Position numbers and translations under genes: made by a program
The notes under the pieces: generated by a model
What the model saw: the letters and a program-made list of their open reading frames with translations, nothing else
Told to the model about the DNA's origin: nothing
The model's database searches: none
Assembly (NCBI GenBank): GCA_902702965.1
Contig: CACRXP010000302.1
Coordinates: 344,157 to 408,156, forward strand
From: Spirometra erinaceieuropaei
Taxonomy: Eukaryota; Platyhelminthes; Cestoda; Diphyllobothriidea; Diphyllobothriidae
Direction of reading: 5' to 3'
DNA: 64,000 nucleotides
Part shown: positions 31,405 through 40,899 of the stretch, one piece after another
Layout: each line of letters begins with the position of its first letter
Numbering within the stretch: the stretch's first letter is position 1

Positions 31405-32273
31405 CAACGAGCCACGAAATATTTCATGACATTTTTTATGAATTTGAAAACTCCTATTGTTTGCAAATATTGCCTAAGTAAGGTCGGAAGAAAAACTGTA
31501 AAGCAGTATGATCACGAGAGATTTCGGTCACATCAGAATGCCGACTTTTGAACGGGCTTCTTCTCGGCCGCCTGCGAAAACTTCACTTTGAAAAAATGAC
31601 TTTCTAAGTAGTATAATTTTGTTTATTGACTCCCAATGCCCTTATACACTTAAATATATTTTATAGAGGACATGCAGTAAATGCTTATTGTTGGTAGAAA
31701 ATTACGCTTTCTCGAAAGTTTCTAGTCGTGGGTTTTTTAAAGCCGTGAGATGTCTATCCATAAAGTATCGTATCCGCTAACTTATTGATGGTACTTGTAA
31801 AGCCTACAACGCGGTCCAAATTCGCTGCAATATTTAACGAGCCCTATATGACTCTTCTCGCTAGCATATACATGTGATTTTTTGGAGGGAAGATAAACAA
31901 CTTGTTGTTTAGAGATCCTGAATAAAAGCGCAACGGTTGGAAATTAATAAGGTTTTTAGACTAAAAGATACGCTTTATTCAAGTATAAAATTTAAAAATA
32001 CGTTACTTTTTACCAAACAAGCAAAAAAGGTATTCACCGTATGTTTTCTATGTATTTGAATGTCTAAGTGCATGGAGAATTAATAGGAAAAATTAGATCA
32101 CTTAAGTAGTCATTTTTGGCAGAGAATAGTCTTCCAAAGCAGCCGAAGAGGTCGTCTAAAAGCCGACATCCTGACGTCTCTTGTGATTATTCTGCGTGAC
32201 AATAAGCTTTTCTACTCAAAGTGACATTTCAGAATTGCGGTTGATATGTCCTGAGCGGGCACATCCACCGTAG
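31405..32273. mobile_element. Foldback MITE, subfamily C-like, diverged
   Basis: Arm segments 'gaatgccgacttttgaacgg' (31,536-31,555) and 'gtctaaaagccgacatcctg' (32,154-32,173) are recognisable. The right end reads 'gacatttcagaattgcggtt' up to 'gggcacatccaccgta'. The left terminus is too diverged to place exactly. No coding region is present. Confidence 0.6.
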
Positions 32274-32639
32274 TGAAGCTCACAATGGGTGCAGCACTTA
32301 TAAAATGCAGCAGCCACGCAGCAACGCAAGTGATAAACTTTTCAGCTCTCATGTCTGCTCGGAATGTTCGTACTTGGTGGCAAGCAAGTAAATATCCCGA
32401 TTTCACCACCAGTGTTGGTTACGGGCCGGACAATGGCTAAGTCACCGGCCTCACTGAAGTTGTCAGTACATCAGTGTCAACTTCAAAGCCCGGCCGTTGT
32501 TAAAAGGAACATTACCGCGACCAATCTTGGCGGACATCATGTGAGTTGCTTTGTGATAGTGAGGCCACGTCTACCGGACGTAGCCAGAGCTGAGCGTACT
32601 CACCTATCAGCGAGAGTACCATACTAGAGCCGGAATTCT
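32274..32639. other. Unassigned spacer
   Basis: The first part (32,281-32,345) has 'ggtgcagcacttataaaatgc', weakly like a PLE TATA region, but no ribozyme follows. Nothing else was recognised. Confidence 0.4.
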
Positions 32640-32992
32640 AATTTTTTTGAAAACCGAATTATGTTCCTCCCTCGAGTATAAAATTGAAAGATGACGAAAT
32701 TTTCTACCGAGTGAGTGAAGAAATGAATATTTTTATGCATCTTTTTGATGAAATATAATTGGACTTTTAGGGGCATCGAATATCAATGAGTAAAGTGCAT
32801 TTTTTACAGAGTGGGGTTTTTGCATGCAGCCGGAAGGAAGTTCGTTCAAAAGCCGGCATCCTGAGGTAACTGAATTATTGTAGAATTATGTTGCAAGCTG
32901 ACCACTTTTACAACCCTACTTAATTATTCTTTTCGAAAGGAAAACGCATTTTGGTATTTCGGTCGACATTTAATGAGTTATCCCACCTACTG
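32640..32992. mobile_element. Right half of a MITE, subfamily B
   Basis: Only the right arm is present, from 'tttttgaaaaccgaattatg' to the terminus ...CCCACCTACTG with TA at 32,993-32,994. The left arm and centre are missing, so this half-element cannot fold on itself. Confidence 0.75.
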
Positions 32993-32994
32993 TA

Positions 32995-33194
32995 GGTCCC
33001 ATATTGTACTTTTTGCACCGCTTGGACCCTAAAACGAACCACGCGTTGGATACGCTGAACCAACACGTGGGATACGTCGGATTTCCGCAGGCGTTGTCGG
33101 AAATACGCAACCACAACGAAAACCAACACTCGAGGTGCGGGGACAGGGCCCAGTCGCAGGCTCGCACCGTGCCGCTTCGGATTGCCGCCATCAC
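32995..33194. other. Unassigned spacer
   Basis: Nothing was recognised between the half MITE and the R3 copy. Confidence 0.4.
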
Positions 33195-33475
33195 TCCCTA
33201 TTTTATTGCTGTTTAAAATCCTGGTCAGATGTTTACTGTGGACCAGGAGGCGTAGTGGTAGGCCTAAGTGTGGATCTCATCGTGTCAGTCACCTCCGACC
33301 TCTCCCACTTCCGGTGTCCTTGACTTGGTTCTGTCACGGGGTCCAGGTGGGGGAGGAAGAGGGAGTGCGGCAGATGTTACACAAGCCTGTTATCACTATA
33401 AACGATTTCATGCGAAAGTCACCGCCTCTGTTGTGGAGCACACGTTGGACATAATCGAAATGTCTAGCTTTCTAC
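33195..33475 (+). repeat. R3 repeat, plus orientation, 3' truncated
   Basis: Landmarks are 'aaatcctggtcag', 'gtggaccaggaggcgtag', 'ggtgtccttgacttgg' and 'gagtgcggcagatg'. It ends at 'gtggagcacacg..ggacat' without the terminal GACGGTYGAACTGTC. Confidence 0.65.
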
Positions 33476-34204
33476 AAGCCGCATGAACTTAACCCTGGGG
33501 AAGAATGGCCGACTACGCAGAACGCGGTGTTAAACGAGAACTTGCTTCAGTGCTCAACAACGGAGACCAGACTGTGGTCGTTGTAGCGGCTGATCTGTGA
33601 TGTAATTATCTAATTTAGATTGTAAACATTGCGAATTTAACTTTCATTCTTGAGTTTAGTCACCAGATACTGCCCTTGCTATTATGCCTTCCAAAGTTAT
33701 TTTGATTTTTTCCACATACAAAAAGTTGAAGCTGAGAGGTGCGTGGCTAATAGTCAGTAACTTTTTACTGGCCATCAAAAAGCACGGGGCAGAACCAATT
33801 TCTGAGGAAATAGAAGTGCTCCTAAGACCGCTTTTGTCTTTTTGCAGATTTCTGCAACAAAATAGTGCCTTCGTTTCTTTTAGATCAGAGAAAGTGCGGG
33901 CTTCTTTTTTAAACTCGCAAATATTGATAAAACATTTTTATTATAAAAGGCATGATTTTCGCTGAGTTATTATCTAGCTAAAGAAGAAAAAGGCGTGTTA
34001 GAGCGGCTAAAAAAATTTCCCGCTAAGGCCTCAAAGATTGTGATTCAGTACTTTGAACTGAAATCTCGAGTCGAACAAACTGATTGGGTTAGAGGAATCC
34101 TTACTGAGCTGAAACACATAACAAAGCTTGCAGTTACTAACCAATTAAGACGGACTTCGGCCAAAATATTCCTACATCAAATTTCGGTCTGCGCCTGTAG
34201 ACCC
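33476..34204. other. Unassigned stretch with two short plus-strand frames
   Basis: Frames at 33,684-33,965 (93 codons) and 33,995-34,321 (108 codons) lie one after the other, but the second runs into the HHR-II repeat and neither has a recognisable domain. I do not call them genes. Confidence 0.45.
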
Positions 34205-34440
34205 CAGTACATACTGACTTACTCCAAGTTAGTATTTGATTTCTATGGAAATTTAAAAGCGTTAATTTCCACATTTGGGTATTTATCAGAAAGTACACAG
34301 GGAATGCTGGAGGACCCTTAGAATAGCCGAACACCTCGCAGCTGTGCCATATAACGGCAGAATATCGACGAAACGTGCGTGTCTGGGCTTTTAGCTAGTA
34401 CCTGTGTTGCTACTGCCACTCTCCATAATTGTTTGTTGTG
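34205..34440 (+). repeat. HHR-II element copy, decayed, fused to R3
   Basis: It aligns with the insertion at 38,866-39,279. Shared pieces are the left repeat ('ttactccaag', 'ttctatggaaattt'), then '..atcagaaag.acacaggg', the hammerhead region (34,313-34,387) and 'tctgggcttttagct' with 'acctgtgttgctactgcc'. After 'ccataattg' the R3 repeat begins ('tttgttgtgggccagg'). Confidence 0.6.
34313..34387 (+). ncRNA. Hammerhead family II, first catalytic box lost
   Basis: The position of CTGATGA reads TTAGAATA here, so cleavage is not expected. GCCGA and the second box GAAAC (34,370-34,374), the long stem III and the TGGG of stem I remain, making the homology clear. Confidence 0.6.
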
Positions 34441-34530
34441 GGCCAGGGGGCGTGGTGGTACGTCTAGCTGCGGGTTTGCGTCACGCCAGCAACCTGCGGT
34501 CTCTCCCGTCTCCGCCCTTTTTGACCTCTA

Positions 34531-34621
34531 TCTGCGAATGTCTCTGATGATGGATTCGAGTGAGAATCCGAAACGTCAGGCAAATAAACTTCTTGTCCCA
34601 GTGATCGCATCTTCATCTTCT
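34531..34621 (+). mobile_element. Minimal PLE insertion (about 90 bp) consisting of the hammerhead end
   Basis: The inserted piece starts just before the ribozyme and ends at 'gatcgcatcttcatcttct', the family's 3' end. It sits inside R3, whose sequence resumes directly afterwards. This is what extreme 5' truncation of a PLE copy, starting at or near the ribozyme, would produce. The exact ends are uncertain by a few bases because both junctions share 'tct'. Confidence 0.7.
34539..34582 (+). ncRNA. Hammerhead ribozyme motif, family I (best copy)
   Basis: Stem I pairs TGTCT (34,539-34,543) with AGGCA (34,578-34,582), with one wobble. CTGATGA is at 34,544-34,550. Stem II pairs GGATTC (34,552-34,557) with GAATCC (34,564-34,569) around GAGTGA. 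GAAAC is at 34,570-34,574 and GTC at 34,575-34,577. Every core base is canonical. Stem III is the self-complementary ACGT. Confidence 0.85.
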
Positions 34622-34845
34622 ATGTCTTGACGCCTGGCCGAGGTGGGCGGGCACAAAAGAGTGCGGTAGAGGCTGTGCAAGTCTACTATCACTACAAACT
34701 AATTCATGCGTTGAGCACCGTTCCTGCTCTCACTTTACTGTGAAACACGCAGTGAACCTCGTCGGAATCAACGGTCAAACTGTTTATTCATTGATATTTT
34801 GGCAGATTTTGAATAATCCATATTGACCCAACTGTGAAAAACTCG

Positions 34846-34927
34846 ATGCCTCGGTAGGATTCGAACCCACGCAGTAAGGGGAAGGCTTTAGCGCAGCCAA
34901 CGCTCTAACCACCTGAGCTACGAGGCC
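34846..34927 (-). ncRNA. tRNA-like module of SINE-B
   Basis: This is the same module as at 35,212-35,293, in reverse. The T-arm here has one changed pair and the 3' acceptor side reads CGAGGCA rather than CGAGGCG. It is part of the repeat rather than an independent tRNA gene. Confidence 0.55.
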
Positions 34928-35211
34928 CCGCCGGACGACGCGAGTTTAATCACTTTTGGGTCAAGTTACCCGCCCAACCTACTGCAACGTCTGCAATCCA
35001 CCAAATCCGATACAGTAAGTTGACTGCCCAAGCAGGATTTCCTAAGTAATTCACCTAGAATCCACCAGATGACTACCAGGCTCGCGTAATTCATTGATAT
35101 TTTGGCAGATTTTGAATAATTCATATTGACCCAACTGTGAAAAACTCGGCGCCTCGGTGGGTTGGGCGGGTAACTTGACCCAAAAGTGATTAAACTCGCG
35201 TCGTCCGGCGG

Positions 35212-35293
35212 GGCCTCGTAGCTCAGGTGGTTAGAGCGCTGGCTGCGCTAAAGCCTTCCCCTTACTGCGTGGGTTCGAATCCCACCGAGGCGC
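35212..35293 (+). ncRNA. tRNA-like module of SINE-B (possible pseudo-tRNA)
   Basis: Acceptor GGCCTCG pairs 6 of 7 with CGAGGCG. The D-arm is GCTC/GAGC and the T-arm GTGGG/CCCAC with loop TTCGAAT. The A-box TAGCTCAGGTGG and B-box GGTTCGAATCC match pol III promoters well. The anticodon arm is irregular: if the loop is GCGCTAA the anticodon would be GCT (serine), but the 12-nt variable region does not form a clear class II arm. Its conserved flanks in three copies mark it as a SINE head. Confidence 0.6.
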
Positions 35294-35335
35294 CGAGTTT
35301 TTCACAGTTGGGTCAATATGAAACTGTTTATTGGC

Positions 35336-35883
35336 AATGCTGTCTGAGGATCACTTAAGTAAACTTTAACGTCTCCTGTCTATTGTCTGGTCGTGATGCA
35401 TGAAGGGGTTTGGTAGGAACACAGACAGCCTTCTTCCTTGATCTCAGACAAGATCTGACCCGCAAATCTGAATCGACGTCTGAAGACACGCGCTCCGTTT
35501 ACTGACATTCAGCTCACCATAGGCAAATTCAGTCAAGCTCGTCGGAATTCTCACGACTCTGCTTTACTGTGGAAGTGAATTAATCCTGTGTGATAAGTGC
35601 TATTTCCTAACTGCTGTTCCCCTCTCTCGAACGGACGCTTTCCTAGCCTGTACTTGTATCTGCCGCCGAACCGGCGTCCGACTGACATAAATTATGCGTG
35701 CGTACGTGCGTCCGACCTCAAATTCCCTCCAAAGACTCATTTATGTGTTTCTGCGCGGAATAATTACCGGTCAGCTCAGTTAGCGAGCTTTTGCGCATTA
35801 CGTTTTGTTCGGGAAAAAGGCGAGCGGGATGCAGTTCTACTTTGGAGGGGGTCGGATCTTATTTCTTGCCCGCAGCTATAGTA
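35336..35883. other. Unassigned stretch
   Basis: A 94-codon plus-strand frame (35,597-35,881) runs into the telomere-like array and has no recognisable domain. Nothing else was seen. Confidence 0.45.
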
Positions 35884-35965
35884 GACAAGCCCTAACCTAA
35901 CCCCACCCCCTAGCCCTAACCCCAAACCCCAACGCCTAATCCTGACCCCTAACCCCTAACAGGTA
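35884..35965 (+). repeat. Degenerate interstitial telomere-like array (CCCTAA-type)
   Basis: CCCTAA-like units are bounded by 'gtagacaagccc' on the left and 'caggtacggccac' with '..tcttgcc' on the right. These are the same flanks as the array at 8,146-8,345, arguing for dispersal as one unit. Confidence 0.78.
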
Positions 35966-36572
35966 CGGCCACAAAATAAAATCTTGCCTTGGAGGGTATC
36001 AATAGAATTCACAGGCAGCCGTAGGCCCAGGTTTTTGTAAGTATGACCTGACCAAGGGGATAAATTTCCTTCAGATAGTTCATCAGGGGCGAATGTGATA
36101 AATATTGCATAATTGTATTGTTTTATCGCCATGCCTAAGGACCCTGGAATCTGGAGTTACCCCTCAAAACTATTTTTGCCCGTGTGGGTTTTCGGCATTT
36201 GGACGGACTTCGAGCAGTGTCTACTCATGTAGTAATATGCTGCTGATTTTGAAACCAGGATTAAGGTGAGTTTTAAAACTGTGTTCAGAAACTGATTTGT
36301 TGACGTATTCTAGAATGGAAGTGAATATTTTGTCATTTATTTCCGGTAAGAATGAAATCTTTGTTCGAAAGCATTAAACAATCTTCCTAGGGTACCTAGA
36401 AATTAAACAAAACGACCCATCTTAATTTTGGTGGAGAAGATAAACAATTCTGTTTTGGCTTGCAGCCCTGATGAAGATTCATCTCAGACCGTCAAGCAAC
36501 CGCCATTACCAGAAAACGCTGACTGCAGTCGACAAACGCTAATGCACGTCCACATAGTGTTCTGGACATCTA
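35966..36572. other. Unassigned stretch
   Basis: Apart from the shared post-array segment at its start, nothing was recognised. Confidence 0.5.
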
Positions 36573-37374
36573 CAGTAGATGTACTAACTCATGAAATGTC
36601 AACCAAAACTTCGAAATGCGTTCTCGTTTCGAAAAGATAAATTAAGTAGTGTTGTAAAACTAATCATGATGCAGCATAAATCTATAATGATCCAGTTACC
36701 TCAAGGTGTCGGCTTTCGAAAGAACTTATTTTCGGCTGCATGCAAGATCTATACTCTGCAAAAATGACTACTTAATTAGCATACAATTTTCTCATTGATT
36801 GTCAATGCCCTTGAAAATTCAATTATATTTCATGGAAAACATGCATAAAAATATTCATTCTTTTACTTATTCGGTAGAAAATCTAGTCTTTTTCCAATTT
36901 CATTCTCAAAAGAAGAGTATAATTCGGTTTCAAAAAAGTTTCTAATTGTGAGATTATTTAATACCGTTAAATGGCCGTTCATGAAACGTCATGTATCTGC
37001 ATTTACGAATGTGGCTTGTAAAGTTAACAATATTGCATGCATTTCTCTGCGGTGTTAAAAGGAGATCATATGATGTTCATAAAATTAAGCAGTGGATCTC
37101 ATACACGTTTTCCATAAAATACATTAAAATTTATAAGACCATTGCAAATAAATAGGAAAAATGCATGCCATTTAAGTAGTCATAGTTTACCGAGTGTGGT
37201 TTCTGCGAGAGGTCAAAAAAAGTGCGTTCAAACGCCGATATCTTGGCCAGTCCGAAGTGTTATAGGGTTATGCTGCATGGTAATCGGTATAACGACCCCA
37301 CTTAAGTAATCCTTCCCAATCGAAAACGCATTCCAGAATTTTGGCCAACATTTCATGAGATCGGTCACGCACTG
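36573..37374. mobile_element. Chimeric foldback MITE: subfamily B left half, subfamily A right end
   Basis: The left terminus is the B type (CAGTAGATGTACTAACTC) and the right terminus is the A type (complement CAGTGCGTGACCGATC). TA flanks both ends (36,571-36,572 and 37,375-37,376). The left arm and part of the centre match 16,892-17,884. At about 37,037 the B centre turns around: 'atgcatttctctgcggtgtt' is the reverse complement of the B centre. Near 37,096 the sequence passes into the A right arm. The A inner right arm is missing, giving 802 bp. No coding region is present. Confidence 0.8.
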
Positions 37375-37376
37375 TA

Positions 37377-38865
37377 GCTAGCCTACGCCACTCCTCCCTT
37401 CTCCCACTCCCATCAGAGGAGAAGTTGACTCATGGCATGCCTGGTCGGTCTGTGGATAGTTCACATGCAGCTCAATCAAACGAGGCCCTTCACGCTACGT
37501 CAGACGTCACGTCCAACCCCTGATACGTGGCAGAGTGAGAACACTGTCAGGTAGGTCTTCTGGTGCGTTCGTGTGAATAGATGTCACTTTTTTTAAAAAA
37601 AATAAAACACTATATGAGAGCAATAAGGGGTAGGACGGAGAGCATGTGCATCACCGAAACGTCGGGTCCACGGCTGAGTGAAAGAAAGTGAGGAATTAAA
37701 GGCTGAATCTAATACACTACTTTTAAGTCCCCATGTCTAAGGGTGAGTCACTGTGGAGAGACCAGGAGAGATTGGGCGACAGATAATACTCAGATGTCGG
37801 AAGGCGATATTTGTTTGAATTCCGGCGATGTGGAAACTGCGCGAATTAAAACCATTCGTTTTATAGGTGGCATGGAGAACTATTTCCGGGCGAGGGCAGG
37901 GACATCTATGAACCAGTCTAACCGCAATCGAAAGTTACGCATTTTAAACACGTCATTTCTGTGATAGTCTCGTTGTAGTCAGCCAGACAAACCTGCCCTG
38001 GGGCAAACGGCCTTACTTGGAAGAAAAAGTTTTTAAACCCCCACCGGCCCACCGCCACGGTCGAGCCTCACCTCCTAGTTGATGCTTCCCGTTCTGCGCA
38101 CACCTCGGAGGTCAAGTAGTTTAATAGCCACTGCCCCCTCCTACCCCCCCCTCCCCAGCCCATTCAAGTTTCCGTGCGAGTGAAACCGGGGGGGGGGAGT
38201 TGGGTTAGATTTTGACGAGGTGGCTGACCTGCCGACGACCTCTTAGCGAAGGAAGTTATTGCAGCCGAGATGTACTTGCCGTTTAGCAGTTGACGTACGG
38301 AGACTGACGGCGCGTGAAATCGGTGACTGCGCAAAATGCGTCGAAACTCGCGTTTTGAAAAGCTTTTGATCAAAAAAGTACTAATGTAGAACTGTAAAAG
38401 GCGTAACCTCAAGATAGTCTGCACGATGCAGCATGATGGCATTTCACAGAGCGTTTCCCCAGTTGGTTATGCAGATGCACCTGATGTTACGGTTAGGCGT
38501 TAGGGCAACTATTTCTCAACCACTCAAAGTACAATCGCGCATTCCCAATAGCTTCTCTTTTGCATACAATCACTTGACCACGTCGCCTGTGCGTTCCCCG
38601 GCCTCACCGGTAAAAACACCTATTACCACTGGCCCCGTATTACAGGCGGCTGGGGTTTGTTTACCTCAGGTGCGGCCGTATAACCACGTCTAACCCTGGA
38701 GTGAATATTCAAAAGACAAGTTCCAGGGAGTATTTGATCGTTGGGACATGAACTCCATTGACCTGAACCATCATCAGAGACATCTACAGATGAGAGTGAT
38801 GACATGTTCGTCACCGACAGCTGGTTAAGGTGAGAAGCCAAAGCGTCAAACGAATATGATTACTG
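37377..38865. other. Unassigned 1.5-kb stretch
   Basis: It contains low-complexity C- and G-runs (38,135-38,200) and an isolated GAAACGTC (37,658-37,665) without a first hammerhead box. At about 38,775-38,790 the complement has CTGATGATGG, a decayed hammerhead first box without a second. Frames show no domains. Confidence 0.45.
38853..38865 (+). repeat. Target-site duplication, left copy
   Basis: AATATGATTACTG is identical over 13 bp to 39,280-39,292 and brackets the HHR-II insertion. Confidence 0.75.
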
Positions 38866-39279
38866 AAAAGGTCTGTTACAAGGGATTTACTCTGAGTTCG
38901 CTCATCAGTTTCCTCGGAAATTAAACCAGGCAGAGTGAAACTGGAGTGTATATACCAGAAAACACATGGGGACGTCTGGGGGACCCACTGATGAGCCGAA
39001 CTCTTCGCAGCTGCATCAGACAGCGAGACAAAATCGAGGAAACACACGTGTCTGGGCTTTTAGCTTCTACCTGTGTTTTCAGTATGGTAAATAATTACAC
39101 AATTCTATACTACTGGCTGCCTGTTGGCGCTTTCCGAATACTACCCGCTTATGTCATAGTAGCCGATGGATTTAAACTTAAATATTCATATCAAATTACG
39201 GGCCGTGCCTTAAAAGGTCTGTTCCGAAGGATTTACTCCAAGTTCGCGCATTAATTTCCTCGAAAATTAAACAAGGCAA
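38866..39279 (+). mobile_element. HHR-II retroelement (414 bp) with terminal direct repeats and hammerhead
   Basis: The insertion lies exactly between two copies of AATATGATTACTG. It starts and ends with a 68-bp direct repeat (38,866-38,933 and 39,212-39,279), identical at about 57 of 68 positions. Between them are the segment 'gtgaaactggag..tataccagaaaacac', a hammerhead with intact boxes (38,984-39,056), 'tctgggcttttagc' and an A+T-rich region. It encodes no protein. Short size, direct terminal repeats, a self-cleaving motif and a target duplication resemble retrozymes (non-autonomous, circular-RNA-forming retroelements). It could alternatively be a deletion product of a larger PLE. Relatives: 34,205-34,440 and 43,040-43,320. 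Confidence 0.72.
38984..39056 (+). ncRNA. Hammerhead ribozyme motif, family II
   Basis: Stem I pairs CCCA (38,984-38,987) with TGGG (39,053-39,056). CTGATGA is at 38,988-38,994 and GAAAC at 39,039-39,043. Stem III is ACAC with GTGT around a 2-nt loop, and the cleavage nucleotide is C39,052. Stem II starts GCCGA but its partner here is TCGAG, so only the inner two or three pairs form; the sibling at 43,147 restores TCGGC. The stem II insert is about 35 nt with an inner GCAGCTGC palindrome. Confidence 0.72.
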
Positions 39280-39292
39280 AATATGATTACTG
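39280..39292 (+). repeat. Target-site duplication, right copy
   Basis: AATATGATTACTG directly follows the second terminal repeat of the HHR-II element. Confidence 0.75.
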
Positions 39293-39870
39293 TTCCAACA
39301 ATTGTATCTCCTTCTTACTTCATGAATAAGAGGTTTATATGATGTATTTGTTTAGGTAATGAAGGTACCTGTATACATTTTGTAGGAAGCTATACATCTG
39401 TTCAAATAGCTGCCTGAAAGTAGGATATGTTTCGTCATCAGAGACTGTAGTATTATCCGTGTGTTTTGAGGGAAGCTCACATTGTTGCTTGTGTTTTTTT
39501 TGCATAAGCCCCCTGACGCATACGACTCACTGATTAAATTCTGATTAGGCTGAGAACAGCATCTCTAAAATAAGATTTGCTTTTTAGGAAAATCGAAAAC
39601 AAGTTGAAAAAGTACGTAATTTCAGGAGGTGCTCTCCAAAATATAGCTCACAAAGCCGATCGGAGCGTTGTGGATTCGACAACCAGTACAGGAGACACGC
39701 CTGTAGTAATCAGTTTCGTGATCCCCGCAGTGTTTCCCACCATTCCAGGGTTGTTTAAGTCTATTAGGTCGAGGTTTCGTAGGGTTCGACACATACTAAC
39801 TTCATGGGGTGCGGTGGTCAATTTTCTGAATGGGAAGGAAAAGACGAATATACACGAAACATGTCACGTA
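39293..39870. other. Unassigned stretch
   Basis: One 99-codon frame (39,577-39,876, plus) runs into the MITE and has no recognisable domain. Confidence 0.45.
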
Positions 39871-40873
39871 CAGTAGGTGGGCTAACTCATGAAATGTCAA
39901 CCGAAATTCCGAAATGCGTTTTCGTTTCGCAAAGATTTATTAGCTAGAGTTGTAAAACTAGTCAGCCTGCAGCATAATTCTATAACATTTCAGTTGCCTC
40001 AGGATGCCGGCTTTCGAACGAACTTCTTTCCGGCTGCATGCAAAAACTATACCTTCTAAAAACGAATAGTTAATTAGCATGCATTTTTCTCATAGATTTT
40101 CGATGCCCCAAAAAATCCAATTACATTTCATAGAAAACATGCATACATGCATGCATACAAGTATTCATTATTTTGCGCATTCGGTAGAAAACTACGTCTT
40201 CTTCCAATTTTATACTCGAGGGAAATGTATAACTCGGTTTTCAAAAACTTTTCAATTCCCGGATAATTTTGGACCCGACCTGCCGTTACAGTTGCAATCA
40301 GGGTTTTGAAACTACAAGCCGTATATTTTCGGCTGACGAAAAACAATGCATTTCTCTATGGTATGAGGAGAAGACTATGTAGGGTCCATAAAATTTAGCA
40401 GTGAATTTCAGCCATACTGTCAACTTTACAAGCCACACTGGTAAACGCAGAGACATGACGTTTTATGAACGGTCATTTCACAGTATTAAAAAAGTCGCAA
40501 TTAGGAACTTTCTTAAAACCGAATTATACCCTTCCTTCGAGTATGAACTCGGAATAAGACGTAATTTTCTATCGAACGAGCTAAGAAATGAATAATTGCA
40601 TGCATGTTTTCTATGAAATATAATTAGCTTTTCAGGGACATCGATAATCACTGAGAAAAGTGCATGCTACTTAATTAGTCGTTTTTAAAGGGTATAGTTC
40701 TTGCCTGCAGCCGAAAAGAAGTTTGCTCGAAAGCCGGCATCCTGAGGCAACCGAATTATTATAAAATTATGCTGCAGGATGATCATTTTTACAACCCTAC
40801 TTACTTAATCTTCTCGAAACAAAAACGCATTTCGAAATTTCAATCGACATTTCACGAGTTAGCCCACCTCCTG
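39871..40873. mobile_element. Foldback MITE, subfamily B (1,003 bp)
   Basis: The left terminus is CAGTAGGTGGGCTAACTC after TA; the right terminus is the complement with small changes (CCCACCTCCTG, then CA instead of TA). Arms mirror each other through 40,200-40,550. A small internal expansion of ATGCATAC units lies at 40,137-40,158. Confidence 0.82.
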
Positions 40874-40899
40874 CACGTGGAGTCAATTCACGTCGTACC

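Larger units (their letters stand above)
34441..34784 (+). repeat. R3 repeat, plus orientation, interrupted by a PLE 3' end
   Basis: R3 landmarks lie before the interruption ('gggggcgtggtggtacg', 'ctcccgtctccg') and after it ('gcctggccgaggtgggc', 'agtgcggtagaggctg', 'caacggtcaaactg'). Removing 34,531-34,621 restores a normal R3 reading across 'ttgacctct' and 'tgtcttgac'. Confidence 0.7.
34785..35335. repeat. Folded-back SINE-B pair with tRNA-like modules
   Basis: A minus-strand SINE-B (about 34,785-34,985) and a plus-strand copy (about 35,158-35,335) form an inverted repeat. Between them, 35,090-35,157 is a second direct copy of the left end ('tcattgatattttggcag' onward) that switches abruptly into the plus-strand copy after 'cctcggtggg'. 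Both tRNA-like modules (34,846-34,927 minus; 35,212-35,293 plus) are near identical. The arrangement looks like a strand-switch during copying. Confidence 0.75.

Noticed and set aside
33684..34321. Two consecutive plus-strand frames as a two-exon gene
   Set aside because: No domain or splice signals were found, and the second frame continues into the HHR-II repeat.
35212..35293. Functional tRNA gene
   Set aside because: The D- and T-arms are good, but the anticodon arm is irregular and the same flanking sequence accompanies all three copies, which marks a SINE head.
37658..37665. Isolated GAAACGTC
   Set aside because: No CTGATGA box at a suitable distance and no pairing stems; it may belong to another repeat.
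39430..39441. CTGATGACGAAAC-like string on the minus strand
   Set aside because: The two hammerhead boxes are separated by one base, leaving no stem II, and the surroundings match neither hammerhead family.
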